The notes beneath the pieces were generated by a model. That model did not search any database, was not told the origin of the DNA, and saw only the letters and a list, made by a program, of their open reading frames with translations. Shown in pieces: positions 46,017-57,261 of a stretch of 64,000 nucleotides of DNA. The translations under genes and the position numbers were made by a program. Origin of the DNA: Bathymodiolus brooksi (taxonomy: Eukaryota; Mollusca; Bivalvia; Mytilida; Modiolidae); contig OY804578.1 in the NCBI GenBank assembly GCA_963680875.1, positions 99,911,689 to 99,975,688 on the forward strand, written 5' to 3'. Within the stretch, counting starts at the first letter, position 1; each line of letters opens with the position of its first letter.

Positions 46017-46498
46017 TTCTGTCGTCATTTTAAAGAAATTAAAATTTACCTTCAAACTTGAATTTAAAATGTTATTTTTTTATGACTCTTCCAACTGTAC
46101 CAACCAGATCAGTGATATAAAACATGGCATCGTATTGTCAAGTGACCTACAATCACAACTTAAATCCGCCATATTGCTTTTTCTCCCTCGACATTTTAAG
46201 TCCTGCCATAAAATTTTCTCATTGGTTCTTTTTTAACATATTAAAATGAATCAAGTTATTCTTTTCCCCAACAGAATTGTTAATTTTAAAATGTCTGATT
46301 TAGCTGAATTGGTTACTTTTCCTTTCTTTAAATATTGAACAAACAACAAAATACTTGAGTATCGTGCAAGGTAAAATTAAAATATCTAGATTCATCAAAT
46401 TTGTTTTTTCTAAAGTTGCACAATAGCTGTAAATTATATATGTAATAAAACCGCTGTAGCAAAACCAACCAATTCACATGCACCAAATATTTATTCAC

Positions 46499-46541
46499 CT
46501 TTGTAGGTTCTCGATCCTAAAGGGGAAACGACTCTTACCAG
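46499..46541 (-). CDS. Weak candidate exon 2 of the minus-strand gene
   Basis: 43 nt with a pyrimidine-rich acceptor (ggttgtttcctctataag) and a fair donor (AAAG/GTGAAT). In phase with exon 1 it reads LVRVVSPLGSRTYK plus one nucleotide; another frame reads GKSRFPFRIENLQ. A second acceptor (cgtttcccctttag) would leave only 18 nt. A strong donor (GCTG/GTAAGAG) inside its start and an open plus-strand reading make this region ambiguous. Confidence 0.25.
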
Positions 46542-47175
46542 CTTATAGAGGAAACAACCATTTGAAAATTGCAGACAGATTTGTAGGGCGGGAGTGTATG
46601 ATGTCATAGATTAGTCTGTGTCTGGTTTGTATGTAAAACAGTGGAGGTGCTCTACATGTTTCATAGTTGACAGAGCACAGATTGTATAAATGCATGCTAT
46701 TTATAAATCAAAAGTATATGTTAAAATATATAAGAGTTCATTGATCAATATTAACAATAGAATAACACTGAACAACTCACAAAATCAAAATGGACACAAA
46801 AGATATAAAATGTTTCCTACCCTTCATGTGGCCTCTAAAATTGACACATTTAAAAAGATATAAAGGTGGTGCATAAAGCAGTGTCTCATCAAATTTACAC
46901 ACCGGTGCATACACATGTCCCGCCAGAACAAATCTAAGGTCATGATGCACAACAAATAAAGGATTTTAAATCCATCGTTTCCATTGGAAGTTAAAAATGA
47001 GGCGGCACACCCATACAAGATAAATTCCATCATTGGTTCGTCTATATAAAAACAAGTGCATTATCAATATCAAACGTCATAGGTAAAAAAAATGTTAAAC
47101 ACTTAAAATAAAAATGTGCAATTCACAATACAGGGAAAGCTGTTTTCTCCATGATGTGGACACCTTAAACCTTAC

Positions 47176-47274
47176 CAACATTATTAAATGATTGAAACCT
47201 GTGCACACTGTATCAGAGACATCATACAACAAACTGATCTGGAGCTTACTGACCTCCTTGATAAAAGAGGTCAT
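47176..47274 (-). CDS. Candidate first coding exon of the minus-strand gene
   Basis: ATG at 47274, then 33 codons to a good donor (ATGTTG/GTAAGG) in phase 0. The peptide starts MTSFIKEVSKLQISLLYDVS and continues DTVCTGFNHLIML, amphipathic and probably helical; no signal peptide. The start is chosen because it is the first usable ATG after a promoter-like block 32-58 bp upstream with E2F and CCAAT motifs. The protein family is not recognised. The promoter type would suit a DNA-replication, repair or mitosis gene, which is inference only. Confidence 0.5.
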
Positions 47275-47305
47275 ATCCAAGGGAGATTTTTGCCGCTCAA
47301 ACTTT

Positions 47306-47332
47306 TAGCGGGAATTACATTGGCGCGAAAAA
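47306..47332 (-). promoter_or_regulatory. E2F/CCAAT-type promoter of the minus-strand gene
   Basis: On the minus strand: ttttcgcgccaat (E2F site overlapping CCAAT), then aattcccgct, a second E2F half-site. It lies about 32-58 bp before the ATG at 47274. No TATA box. Confidence 0.5.
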
Positions 47333-47760
47333 TTAAATAGTGTTTTTGTTTCGATTTCTATTTTACAATTTGGATTTATTGTGAATTTTCGTCAACATGG
47401 AATATACAAAAAGAGTGATATTTTTAATAAAAATAAATCCTATATTAAGAGTATCTTTTCGTTAGGAATTAAAACATTTACTGGATTGTGAAATATTTTG
47501 TAGTCGACATACAAAGGAATTTTCTTGGAATACAAGATCAGTATGTTATAAGTACTAACTCATAGTTTATAATAAAAAAATAAAATTACAAAAAAAAAAT
47601 TGATAGCAGTGTAAATCGACAAGAAAAAATATTTTGTGTATTGACAGGAAGAATGCATTCTGTAAATAGCGACTGGCACCTTCGCTAGGTGTCGCCCCGA
47701 TGCAATGAATGAAAAATTCAGAAAAGTTGACGCCCATTTACATGGTATGTGTTACGGGGC

Positions 47761-47769
47761 TATATAAAG
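47761..47769 (+). promoter_or_regulatory. Possible TATA box
   Basis: tatataaag after a GC-richer stretch (gttacggggc). No coding exon follows closely, so its role is unclear. Confidence 0.2.
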
Positions 47770-49687
47770 AGACCTATGTACAAATGCTTCGAATATAAGC
47801 AAATTATTTTGTAGGGATGATTAAATCGAGCGTTTATGGGCATTAAATAAAATTAGAGACACATTTTCTTCGTGAAAACATAATTTGAAGTGGAAATTTA
47901 ATTTGAAAAATACGATTTAGGTCAGAAACACTCAATCAATGTTTATTTTTAACAAATTTCAACTCATTTTAACATATAATAAAAATTATTTCTATCATTT
48001 TCCCCCGTTGACATAATTTATTTCACAAAAATAAATGCGTGTTAACATCAAAGGGAGATAATTCTGCAGAAAAATTACATAATCCAACTTCCAATTTTAG
48101 CATCTTTGATTGTTTACACTACAGACTGAGAGCTACATTTATTGGTAATTAATCTTAAATGGTCAATATATTACTTCATTAACAATATATGATATAAATA
48201 TACAGGTATAACAAAACAAAAAGACATATATTTAATTGCTGACAAATTACGAATACACTGAAAACTGAAGATTGAGCTACACAAACACCACTAAAACTCC
48301 GGACCGACATGAACTCAGATACTCCATACGAGTCTGCAGTTCGAACTCCACTAATACCACTTCCTGGGCAAAGGAGCTGGGGGCAATCGCGCTCCCCACT
48401 TTGAAAAGTTGAGGGTGGCAAAACTAATTTACCCCCCCCCCCTTTTTCTCTCTCATTAAATTGAAGAAAAACACATTTTTTTTTACTTTATTATGGAAAC
48501 ATATATTGTCCAGTTAGCTAAGGGTATAAGGATATTTGAATAAGAGTATGTTTTGAAACCATAGTGACATTTTTTTTAATTGCTGCAGTTTTGAAAATAA
48601 GGAATACATTTTTTGTGTACATTTTTCATAAAGATGTAAACAGAATGTAATGACCACCCATTTAAATTATCATAATTATTGAGGTAATTACACATGATTG
48701 TCTATTTATATTTCAAAGATAAAATTTTTTTTTTTGAAAATTGTGAAAAATGTATTGTTCTTTTTACATTTTAGTGTATTTTCCATGAAAAACGTATGAG
48801 GGTACCCCTATTTAAAGACCCATATTTTTGTTTCTACTGAAAATATGCCCCATTTTTTTTTCAAATTCTGAATGTTAACATGTATATGATGCTTTTGGTA
48901 TGTTGATTTTGAATATTTAATGAAAAGAAAAGGTAAAGAAAAAGTCGAGTTACTTTTTTCATAAAATAAAAATGTTCCCCCAAAAAAAGGTACCTACCAA
49001 CCTATGAATATGAACCCATATTTTGGGTTTAGAAAGGAAGTTAACTTCAAATCTTTATTTTTTCAATTATTCAGATGTTGTACAAAGAATTAAAGTGAAA
49101 AAATATTAATAAATATGATGTTTAGGAAAATCATGCCAGTTGCTACTGTAAATAATTTTGCATAATATTTGCATAATATTTTTTTTAATATTCAAGAAAT
49201 GTTAAAACATTAGACAAAATTTCACCAACAAATGGCTAAAATTCAGAATTTAAGGCTGGCTAAACATTTATGGGTTTTTTTCTCCACTAATTTAAATCAT
49301 TCATGTTAATAGTCATTCATAACATCTCATATTAAATTTCAGAATAGCAATGAAACTATAGAAATATTAAAATACTATAGGTCTTTGTGTACAACAGCTT
49401 AAAAAAAAGGTCTATGCCTTATGGCGGTTGGATACAACCTCAACAAATTGAAGACCATTTTTGAACCTTTACTCTGTGTAAAGAGTTGTGTTATAATTTC
49501 AGAAGGACCTGTCATATTGAATTTAGGGCTGTTCCCTTTAAGCATACCTTGTATTATGTGATGGCATTTTGATAATAGGGTTACCAACCATAGAAGCAAT
49601 TTTCATTTTATGTTGAAATTTCACTCAGTAAAAATGTTGTAGATGACCTTCTACTGAAGTGATTTTAAAGTGCCCTCCCTCAGTGCA
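47770..49687. other. No supported gene
   Basis: AT-rich. A fragment resembling interspersed repeat M (ctgaaaactgaagattgagc, acaaacaccactaaaact) is at 48255-48300. A minus-strand frame at 49399-49599 has GNSPKFNMTGPSEIITQLF but no splice support and looks repeat-derived. Confidence 0.35.
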
Positions 49688-49850
49688 CAGTGTTTCAGCT
49701 AGACATTGAAATCTTGAGGACAATTGCCAGTTTTCTCATAATTTCTTCAGGACATTCTTTAATAATTAAACTAATTTTTATAAAGTTCTTCAGGACAATT
49801 TGAGAAATAGGTGGGCAAATGTCCCAAGACCGATGCCTAGTTGAATCACT
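49688..49850 (-). mobile_element. hAT-like MITE with CAGTGTTTC ends, copy 1
   Basis: About 163 bp. Left end cagtgtttcagctagac; right end gcctagttgaatcact (inverted). Interior 'aatttcttcaggacattctt' and 'agttcttcaggacaattt'. The reverse complement is at 56021-56184. The CAGTG start fits hAT elements; a similar 'cagtgc' lies on both flanks. Confidence 0.65.
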
Positions 49851-50137
49851 CAGTGCCATGTATGTTTTAATAGAATATCCCTCAAAAGTTATTGTGAAAA
49901 AAGCATTGAATCTACAGCAAATAAAAAAAAAACAATGACCATAACACACTCGTACCACAATATGATTTGAATTTAGTATCTATAATATCAATGAACCTAC
50001 AGATATATTTTACACATACTTTCAATTTTTCAATTAAATTTTTTTAACAAGGTCCTTGTAATAAAACTTGCTACATATATGTAAATTTATCATACTTGGA
50101 ATTTACATCATGGAAGCACAAAATTTTCTTCAATTTA

Positions 50138-50200
50138 CCACCATGATATAACTGAAATATTGTTGAAAGTGACATTAAAGAATTAAAGACCATAACCCCC
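50138..50200 (+). mobile_element. SINE tail fragment
   Basis: ccaccatgatataactgaaa, tattgttgaaagtgacatt, then ccataacccc. Confidence 0.55.
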
Positions 50201-51140
50201 TCTCCCCCTGCTCAATTTATCTCGAGGCAGATCACACCTAAATGATAGAATTTGCTAAAAAGTTGTGCTTACATAATGTTCTCTTAGTAAACACAATATT
50301 TGCAAGTAATATATAAATGTCATATAAAAAAAAAAACAGGTACCAAAAATATTTGTCAAGATAATTATGATTTGATACGAATTTAAGGTTTTCTTGAAAA
50401 GGGAGGCAACTGTTAAACATATATCGCATTACAAATTATGGCACTGAAAACCAGCTCAAAACTAAAATAAATAGTTTTTAATAGTCACAAGAGTATAAAT
50501 TTTATATAAACTATAAAATTATCTGACAGGAAAAGTAAATATGAGACACTTAACTCCATCATCAAAAAATAGAATTTGACATCTAAATCTGACATCCGGA
50601 TCTATATAAAATTGTACAAGTTGTGTATGTTTTAAAACAGAAATGATACAATATAACTTTAACACACTGCTGAGTAATCAATTCAAAATATTCTGTATTA
50701 TTAATAAATTATTAATTTCAATTAGATCATGACCAGTTTTGATAACCCAAAAAAAAGTTTTTAAATCTTAAAAAAAAAGAGAATAAATCTGTGATACAAA
50801 ATGTATAAAAAAATTCATAAATAAAAGTCTTTAAACTGATAAAATTGAAAATTAATCCATCAATAAATTAAAATGTATAAACTGATGCATGAAGGAATAA
50901 CAAATTTATGGATAAGGTTAGGTGTGTGTTATCTTAACAGGCCTTGATAGAAATGCATGCATTTTATATCTTTATATTCACAACATCTGTCAAAATTTAG
51001 TAAAATACAACCAAAATACATTTAGATTATCAGTTATTATTAAACTTTATTCATAATGTTTTATAATGGGATCCCCCTTTAGATTTTTTAAGTGTATTTC
51101 ATCACCTGCTAAATGGTAATCATATCACAGAATCCCATTC
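50201..51140. other. No supported gene
   Basis: Very AT-rich; nothing recognised. Confidence 0.4.
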
Positions 51141-51144
51141 CTCA

Positions 51145-51289
51145 CGATGAGCACCAGTCCTGCTGCCCAAGACCAGTAAAACTTTGTTCGGACCAGTAAA
51201 TTTTTCAATTTTTATTTAGAACTAAATAAAAATAAATTCAAGAATTTGATTCGGATCCAGTAAATTCAAATTTCCATTTCGAGGACTGG
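51145..51289 (-). mobile_element. CAGTCCT-end MITE
   Basis: About 145 bp with inverted ends ccagtcct and aggactgg. Interior accagtaaaactttgttcgg, accagtaaatttttcaat, gattcggatccagtaaatt, tttcgaggactgg. 'gatgagcac' at the left edge is shared by the copies at 29492 and 55299, so the true end may lie there. Confidence 0.6.
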
Positions 51290-51499
51290 AGGTCCTTTTA
51301 AAAGATTTTACTTTCTAAAATAAATTTTAAAATAATAATTACAAGAATTACTCATGACTTAAGTTTGTGAACTAATTTTATATTTTAGATAAGATATGTA
51401 GTAAATGAACAGGATAATATTTCTTCAATGTGTTTTTAGCTTTTTAAAATTATTTAGTATAGTCTAGTTTTTCAAGGACAAATAACCTTAAATTTTAAT

Positions 51500-52055
51500 A
51501 CGAGTGAACAAATGTGTTTTTAAAGGGATATTTTTCAATGACAAATAACCTCAATATGAGTGCACAAAGTGGTTTTTTTTTAAGGATAATTTTGGAGAAT
51601 CTGAAGAAAAAAATTTCGGAGTGCATATTAATACATCTAGAATGAGTAAAAAATACCAAAAATGTTATTTTGGGCAATTGTTTGATATTAATGGTAGTTT
51701 TGGGAATCTGAAATAAATAAAATAAATCTATCAGAGTGCACATGTACTTAAATCTTTTCAATTAATAATATGAAGGATAGGTTAAAAAAATACAAAAAAA
51801 GTTATTTTGGGTAATTGTTTGATATTAATGAAGTGTTTTGACATTTCAACTTTATCATAAGACAAGTCATCTTGAAATAGATCTGACAAGGTTGTGCCAT
51901 GTTATTAATTCTCTACACAGTAGACATGATCCTGAACTATCAAATAAATTTATTAGGGATTGTGTAGGGTGCCATGTTATTAATTGTCTACACACCAAAC
52001 ATGATCCTGAACTTTCAAAATGAACTTATTAGGAATTTTGTAGGGTGCCATGTTC
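51500..52055 (+). repeat. Local tandem duplications
   Basis: 'gttattttggg.aattgtttg' plus 'atattaatg' occurs at about 51664 and 51800. 'gtgccatgttattaatt.tct', 'catgatcctgaact.tcaaa' and 'tgtagg' repeat with a period of about 75 bp from 51893 to 52045. In one plus frame the 75-bp units stay in register (CHVINSLHSRHDPELSNK, CHVINCLHTKHDPELSK), but I see no other sign of a gene. Confidence 0.55.
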
Positions 52056-52429
52056 ACTGACTGGTACCAAATACAAAAGGCACCAGAAAAACACAGTTCA
52101 GAAAACAACAGTGTAATACACAATCAATTAACAGTTCAAAGTTCAAATACCATAAATAATAATAAATTAAAACTTGTCAACAACACATAATATTTTAACA
52201 ATAAAAATTCTCTCCTCTTGAAAAATTGAAAAAGAAAAAAATACCATATTTATATTAAATAGTAAGCAAGTATTTCTTGTGACACAGAAGTCTTGTTAAA
52301 TACTGCTTCAATAAAGAATTATTTCCGCACGTTTCTTTATTACAAAGTAAACATTGTAGCTTAATACAGCCTGCAACTTATTTAATAATGTACTATAAAA
52401 AGTTAGCTAGATCTAGACCATATATTCTG

Positions 52430-52583
52430 CAGTCTTCACTCTAACCCACTTGCCTGAAGCCCGGGACAAGTAAAACTGGATTCGCACAAGTGAAAATTAT
52501 GAAAGAATTTGTTTGAATAAATAGAAAATGTTTCTAAATTTGGCTTTCGGGAAAGTAGGTGATAAAAATTAAAGCAAAGACTG
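52430..52583 (-). mobile_element. CAGTCTT-end MITE, copy 2
   Basis: Reverse complement of 32880-33037: ends cagtcttcac and gcaaagactg, interior 'gaagcccgggacaagtaaaa', 'ctggattcgcacaagtgaa', 'gaatttgtttgaataaat' and 'ctttcgggaaagtaggtga'. It lacks the poly-C tract of copy 1. Confidence 0.65.
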
Positions 52584-52860
52584 TATTCCTATACAAAATG
52601 AGTGCCAGTGAAAGTCAAACTCTCACACATGTATACCCCACACCTTCAGCAAGAGTGAATATCTCGTCTAGTTACAAATTCTGTTACCCTATATAGATTG
52701 TATCAAGCACCAATCAGTTAATGATTTGTAAACTAGAGAAAAAAGCTTCCTATTTTTTCATCTTGACAATGCATTTACTCCCAGTACATTTAGTTACAAA
52801 GATGAAGCTGAGAAACTTAAAAGCCTTCATATGGTAAAACAAAAATATGGGGACAAATAT

Positions 52861-53118
52861 GGTTTGATTCATGGTGTTTAATGCCACTTTCAACAATATT
52901 TCAGTTATATCGTGGCGGTCAGTTTTATTGGTGGAGGAAATCAGAATACCCGGAGAAAACCACCGACATGTCGCAAGTCATAAACTTTTATCACATAATG
53001 TTGTATTGAGTACACCTCGCCATGAACGGGCCCGAACTCACAACTTATTGGTGATAGGTTGATTGCACGGGTAGCTGTAAATCCGACTACGATGCAATCA
53101 CAGCCACAACAGCCCCCT
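52861..53118 (-). mobile_element. Full-length tRNA-headed SINE, reverse
   Basis: Tail, core (tcagttttattggtggagga, acccggagaaaaccaccgac) and head (gcacgggtagctgtaaatcc, then gcaatcacagccacaac) are all present. Confidence 0.75.
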
Positions 53119-53254
53119 GGGAGATGTAATATCAGTTGTTAACTACGAAAAAGGAAACCATTATTGTAAGAACATGTAGTTGGTTTACTGAAAGCAGATA
53201 AGACAACCAGTCTGAAAATGTATAATATGCTCATTCTCCTTAAGAAAGGTTTGA

Positions 53255-53420
53255 AGACACCAAAGGGGTAGTGAGAATCCGTAAATCAAAAATAAACAGA
53301 CAACACAATGGCCAAATGAAAAAGACCAAGAAAACAAACAATGGTCTCATCTACAAAACACCACACAGAAAACTAAAGATAAATCAACACAAACATCACT
53401 AAAAACGGTCCACAAAACAT
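53255..53420 (+). repeat. Interspersed repeat M
   Basis: gaagacaccaaaggggtagt, acagacaacacaatggcc, accacacagaaaactaaag, aacacaaacatcactaaaaa. The end part is locally duplicated. Confidence 0.6.
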
Positions 53421-53487
53421 CATGCAGAAAATTAAAACACGACACAGAAAACTAAAGATTAATCAACACAAATCCCTCTAGTTGCTT

Positions 53488-53850
53488 CAGAGAGGTAATG
53501 GCATTTGGTCAAGAAGACATTTTGATCAACAGAAATTATACTGCACTTTATAGCAACCATCATGGCCCAAGTCAAAATGGACATGTGGAATCTAGAAATA
53601 TCAATATCTAGGTCAATAGGGAGGTGCATAGATGTTCCGAGAGGTAATGTAGTGACATTTGGTTAAGAAGATTTGTGGATCAACATAAACTATACTGCAC
53701 TCTATATCAACTATCATGGCCAAGTCAAAATGGACATGTGGAATCTGGAAATACCAATTTCCAGGAAAAAAAACTAGGAGGTGGACATCCAGTGGATTTA
53801 TGAGAAGTAATGTGGTCAAATTTGGTTAAATTCAGTCAAGTGTGGCAAAA
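53488..53850 (+). repeat. About 150-bp tandem duplication
   Basis: Units at about 53488 and 53638 share 'gagaggtaatg', 'atcatggcc.aagtcaaaat' and 'ggacatgtggaatct.gaaat'. A third, partial unit lies near 53800. Confidence 0.7.
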
Positions 53851-54420
53851 AGAGTTGTGGATCAACAAGATAAAAATAAGGACAATGACATTATAATGCA
53901 AATAAATGAAGAATTACAATACTTTTTAAGATAAAAGTAACAAACTTGGAAAAGTTCCAAAACTTCTATAAAAATTGTCCAATTAGAAAATTGATATACA
54001 AGAAATAAGATCTCATGTTCATATCATACCAAATTAGAATACAATCTGTCAAATGTAAATAACGGACTAATTGTATAGACACGGTATATCATTGGCATTC
54101 TTATGTAAAACTGACCAAGTCCTTATAGGAAGTACTGAAGGAAACTACATGCCAAAGTTTTATCTCTACTTTTTATGGAGTTTCTCAAATTTCCATTTTT
54201 CATGGCACTCATTTAAAAAAAATTAAAACCAACCCAACCCAATTGAGTCTATGTGTTAGCTATACATCTATTAAGCAAAAATTAAGACCTGAACTATAGC
54301 CATTTAGGTTAGGGAAAATTTGAAATCCCTCTCCTTGAATAGACTGAATGTTTCCTCTATTCATCTTTTAGTTAATTATATAATATTTATTGTGGTGACT
54401 AGGTTTATTGGGTTAGAGGA

Positions 54421-54675
54421 TAGGATTATCGGTGTTTAATGCCACTTCTAACAATATTTCAGTTCTATCATGGCGGTCAATTTTATTGGTGCAGGAAACT
54501 GGAGTACCCAGAGAAAACCACTGACCTGCCACAAGTCACAGATAAACTTTAACACATAATGTTGTATCGACTACACCTTACCATGAGCGGAATTCACACT
54601 CACAACCTTAGTGGTGATAGGCACTGATTGCATAGGTAGTTGTAAATCCAACTGCCATACGATCACGACTACAAC
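54421..54675 (-). mobile_element. Full-length tRNA-headed SINE, reverse
   Basis: Tail (tatcggtgtttaatgccac), core (ggcggtcaattttattggtg, acccagagaaaaccactgac) and head (cataggtagttgtaaatcca, actgccatacgatcacgac). Confidence 0.75.
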
Positions 54676-54798
54676 TTATTGGACGTGGGATCTAGAGAAT
54701 AAAATGAAAAACCAAAAACACAAAAGTTTCAAAATCTAACAGAAAAAAAGGTTGAAACAGAAGTTAAATTAATATTCCTAACACACATCACCACTCAC

Positions 54799-54846
54799 TT
54801 TCTTGGCTTGGTAAAGGAATCTTCAATAAAAACTGGCAGTGTTAAA
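54799..54846 (-). CDS. Candidate minus-strand exon, unrecognised
   Basis: 48 nt with a strong donor (AGAAA/GTGAGT) and a fair acceptor (ggggtctattaagctag; an alternative cactgccag lies ten bases in). The open frame reads LTLPVFIEDSFTKPR with split codons at both ends. It lies upstream of the 47.3-kb promoter, so it would belong to a different minus-strand gene whose other exons I could not find. Confidence 0.3.
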
Positions 54847-55298
54847 CTAGCTTAATAGACCCCAACCTCCCTCAGATCAAAATAAACCTGAGAATGTATC
54901 TGTTCTCATCCAGCAAACTTTATCCTAAGTTTAATATTAAAACTAAGCTTTGATGGTTATGGGATGATAATTTGTATACTACATAGACCTTTATAGTTTA
55001 ACCAGACTCCTACGTAAATAGATGTAAAACACGTAAATCTGGAGTTTAAAAATTAGGTTAAATACTATTAATTAAACATGAATGATTCTACAGAATTTAT
55101 TATGAATAAATATAGCATAAGCATAATGTGCTTAGAAGTTTGAAGTAATGTGCCAACATAGAAAGATTTATTTAGAATTCCTGACATTTTTCCAGGTCAA
55201 AAGCTATTATTTATTTCCCAATGAAAAAAAAAAGAACAATTGGTCTAGAAAACTGATAAAAATAAGTGTTTGGTTTCAATATTTGGTTCAGTATTCGT

Positions 55299-55450
55299 GA
55301 TGAGCACCGGTCCTTCGGCCCAAGATCAGTCAAACTTTGTTCGGACCAGTAAATTTTTCACTTTTTATTTAGGAATATATCAAATATAAATTCTAAAATT
55401 TCTAAAATTTGATTCGGATCAGTAAATCAAAATTTTTATTTCGAGGACTG
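55299..55450 (-). mobile_element. CAGTCCT-end MITE
   Basis: Same family as 51145-51289: cggtccttcggcccaagat, caaactttgttcggaccagt, tcgaggactgg. Confidence 0.6.
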
Positions 55451-56020
55451 GAGTTTTAGGTCAGTATTAAATGAGACAAGTTTTGTCCCCAAAAGACTGA
55501 AATCAATATTCCTTAGGGATACATCATTTAACTTTGAGGAAGAACTATGTCCCCTCCCCCACGTTTTTTAGCCAGAATTTTATTATCACATGAAGCAAAA
55601 ATCATATTTTGTTTTTACATTAAAAAATTGGTAATTTTTTTTATCAAATTTTACTAATATTTCTTGATTAACATTGCAGGGTCAGATTTTTTATTTTTTG
55701 CATCTTTCAGTTCAAGAATTTGTTTTTCTAAAATATTGTTGACAACTTATTTTTTTCAAAAATAACATAGAAACCCATCCCTTTGAAAGGTTGCATGAAT
55801 GTTCCCTTATGATCCAAAATTTAAAAAAACTGAAATTTAGTATTCTGTGTGGAATTTGCATAGGATTGCTAATATTTTCCAGTAACTAAATATTTGTACA
55901 TGCACTGTCATGACTTTAGTTGGCCTCTTGTCTTCATTATTATTTTATTAGTATATACATGAAATTGTCATCATCAACATATTTTCTCAGTATTTGACCC
56001 AGTCAAGTTCATTGACAATG

Positions 56021-56184
56021 CAATGATTCAGCTAGGCACCAGTCTTGGGACATTTGCCCACATATTTCTCAAATTGTCCTGAAGAACTTTATAAAAATTA
56101 GTTTAATTATTAAAGAATGTCCTGAAGAAATTTTGATAAAACTTGCAATTGCCCTGAAGATTGCAAAGTCTAGCTGAAACACTG
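56021..56184 (+). mobile_element. hAT-like MITE with CAGTGTTTC ends, copy 2
   Basis: 164 bp; left end caatgattcagctaggc, right end gtctagctgaaacactg. A 5-bp 'caatg' abuts each end (56016-56020 and 56185-56189), possibly part of a target-site duplication. Matches 49688-49850 in reverse. Confidence 0.65.
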
Positions 56185-56409
56185 CAATGTGTGAAGATCT
56201 AGATTTATGATGAAAAAAAATAGCCTTAATGTGCCCCAATTGAAATTTTTATATTACCATAATCAATGTTTCACTCATCAATGCACCAAGATGACACAAT
56301 AATAAAGATTGCTGGGTATCTGACCTGTCTTAATTATACCACTGACACAGATATGGCAAATCAACCAAGGTCATTAATCAGCAGTGCAAGTGATTCAGCA
56401 TTAAAACAT

Positions 56410-56588
56410 TAGTCAAACCTGTATTAAGAGGCCATCTTTGGGACAAAGAAAAGATGGCCTCATAAGACTGGTGACCTCTTAAAAGAGGTTCAATTCATAT
56501 CAAATTTTCAATGACAGGATTAGAAAAAGGTGATCTTTTAATACAGGTAACTGCTAAATAGAGGTGACCCAATGGGTAGGTTTGACTG
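56410..56588 (+). mobile_element. TA-flanked MITE, copy 3
   Basis: Same family as 8272 and 24980: left ttagtcaaacctgt, right aggtttgactg followed by TA. The left TA is lost. Confidence 0.65.
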
Positions 56589-56639
56589 TATTTGTATAAA
56601 TAGTATGAAGGGACCAACACACTGGCTGACCAGTTTGAA

Positions 56640-56830
56640 AACAGTTATCGCCTGTCTGAACAGCTTAAAAAAGAGCAGAAGTTTTTACCTCAATTTATAG
56701 ACATTATTTTCAGAGAATTCTGTCTGAACAGTCTAAAAACAGAGCAGACGTTTTTACCCAAAATTATACAGTATTTTTTCAGACAATTCTCTCTGAAGTC
56801 TTAAAAAAGAGCAGAAGTTTTTACCCCTAT
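56640..56830 (+). repeat. Short tandem repeat of about 70 bp
   Basis: 'gagcagaagtttttacc' with 'tctgaacag.ttaaaa' recurs about three times (around 56650, 56725 and 56805). Confidence 0.6.
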
Positions 56831-57261
56831 TTATAGACAGTTTAGTGATGTCTTACTATATGTCAAGTGTAGTGTATTGTTGTACGAATCCCACTAGGTT
56901 TTTTTTGGCAGCAAGAAAAAAAATATGCAAAATACTGCATTATGAGGGTCTGATAAATCAAAATCACTCATAAAACAGTTCTTTTTAATGCAGTTATTTT
57001 ATCTAAAAACAAGTGCCACTCATACAATAGGATATGCTTACCCTAACAACACCTGTTGTCTGACCTAGTTTATGTTGAGGGTTTATATTGGCCAAGCTTC
57101 AGTTTTCCCTATTTTTATCTTGTTTATGACATTTAATTTGCTGTTCATTTCTTTCAAGTTAAGTAGTCTTGTTAGTGATATTTCTGTATTGTGCTTTTTG
57201 TTTCTCCCAGTCCTACTTGTCCAGTGGATTTTTGCATTTTGACCAGTCTAAAGAGAGCAGT

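Noticed and set aside
46501..46545. Plus-strand reading VLDPKGETTLTSL followed by a stop
   Set aside because: A plus acceptor (ttcacctttgtag) exists, but no upstream plus exon was found and the minus reading has both splice signals.
46542..46620. Alternative minus exon starting MTSYTPALQICL and ending at GCTG/GTAAGAG
   Set aside because: It has an ATG and a strong donor but no promoter or acceptor support, and it overlaps the start of the other candidate at 46499-46541.
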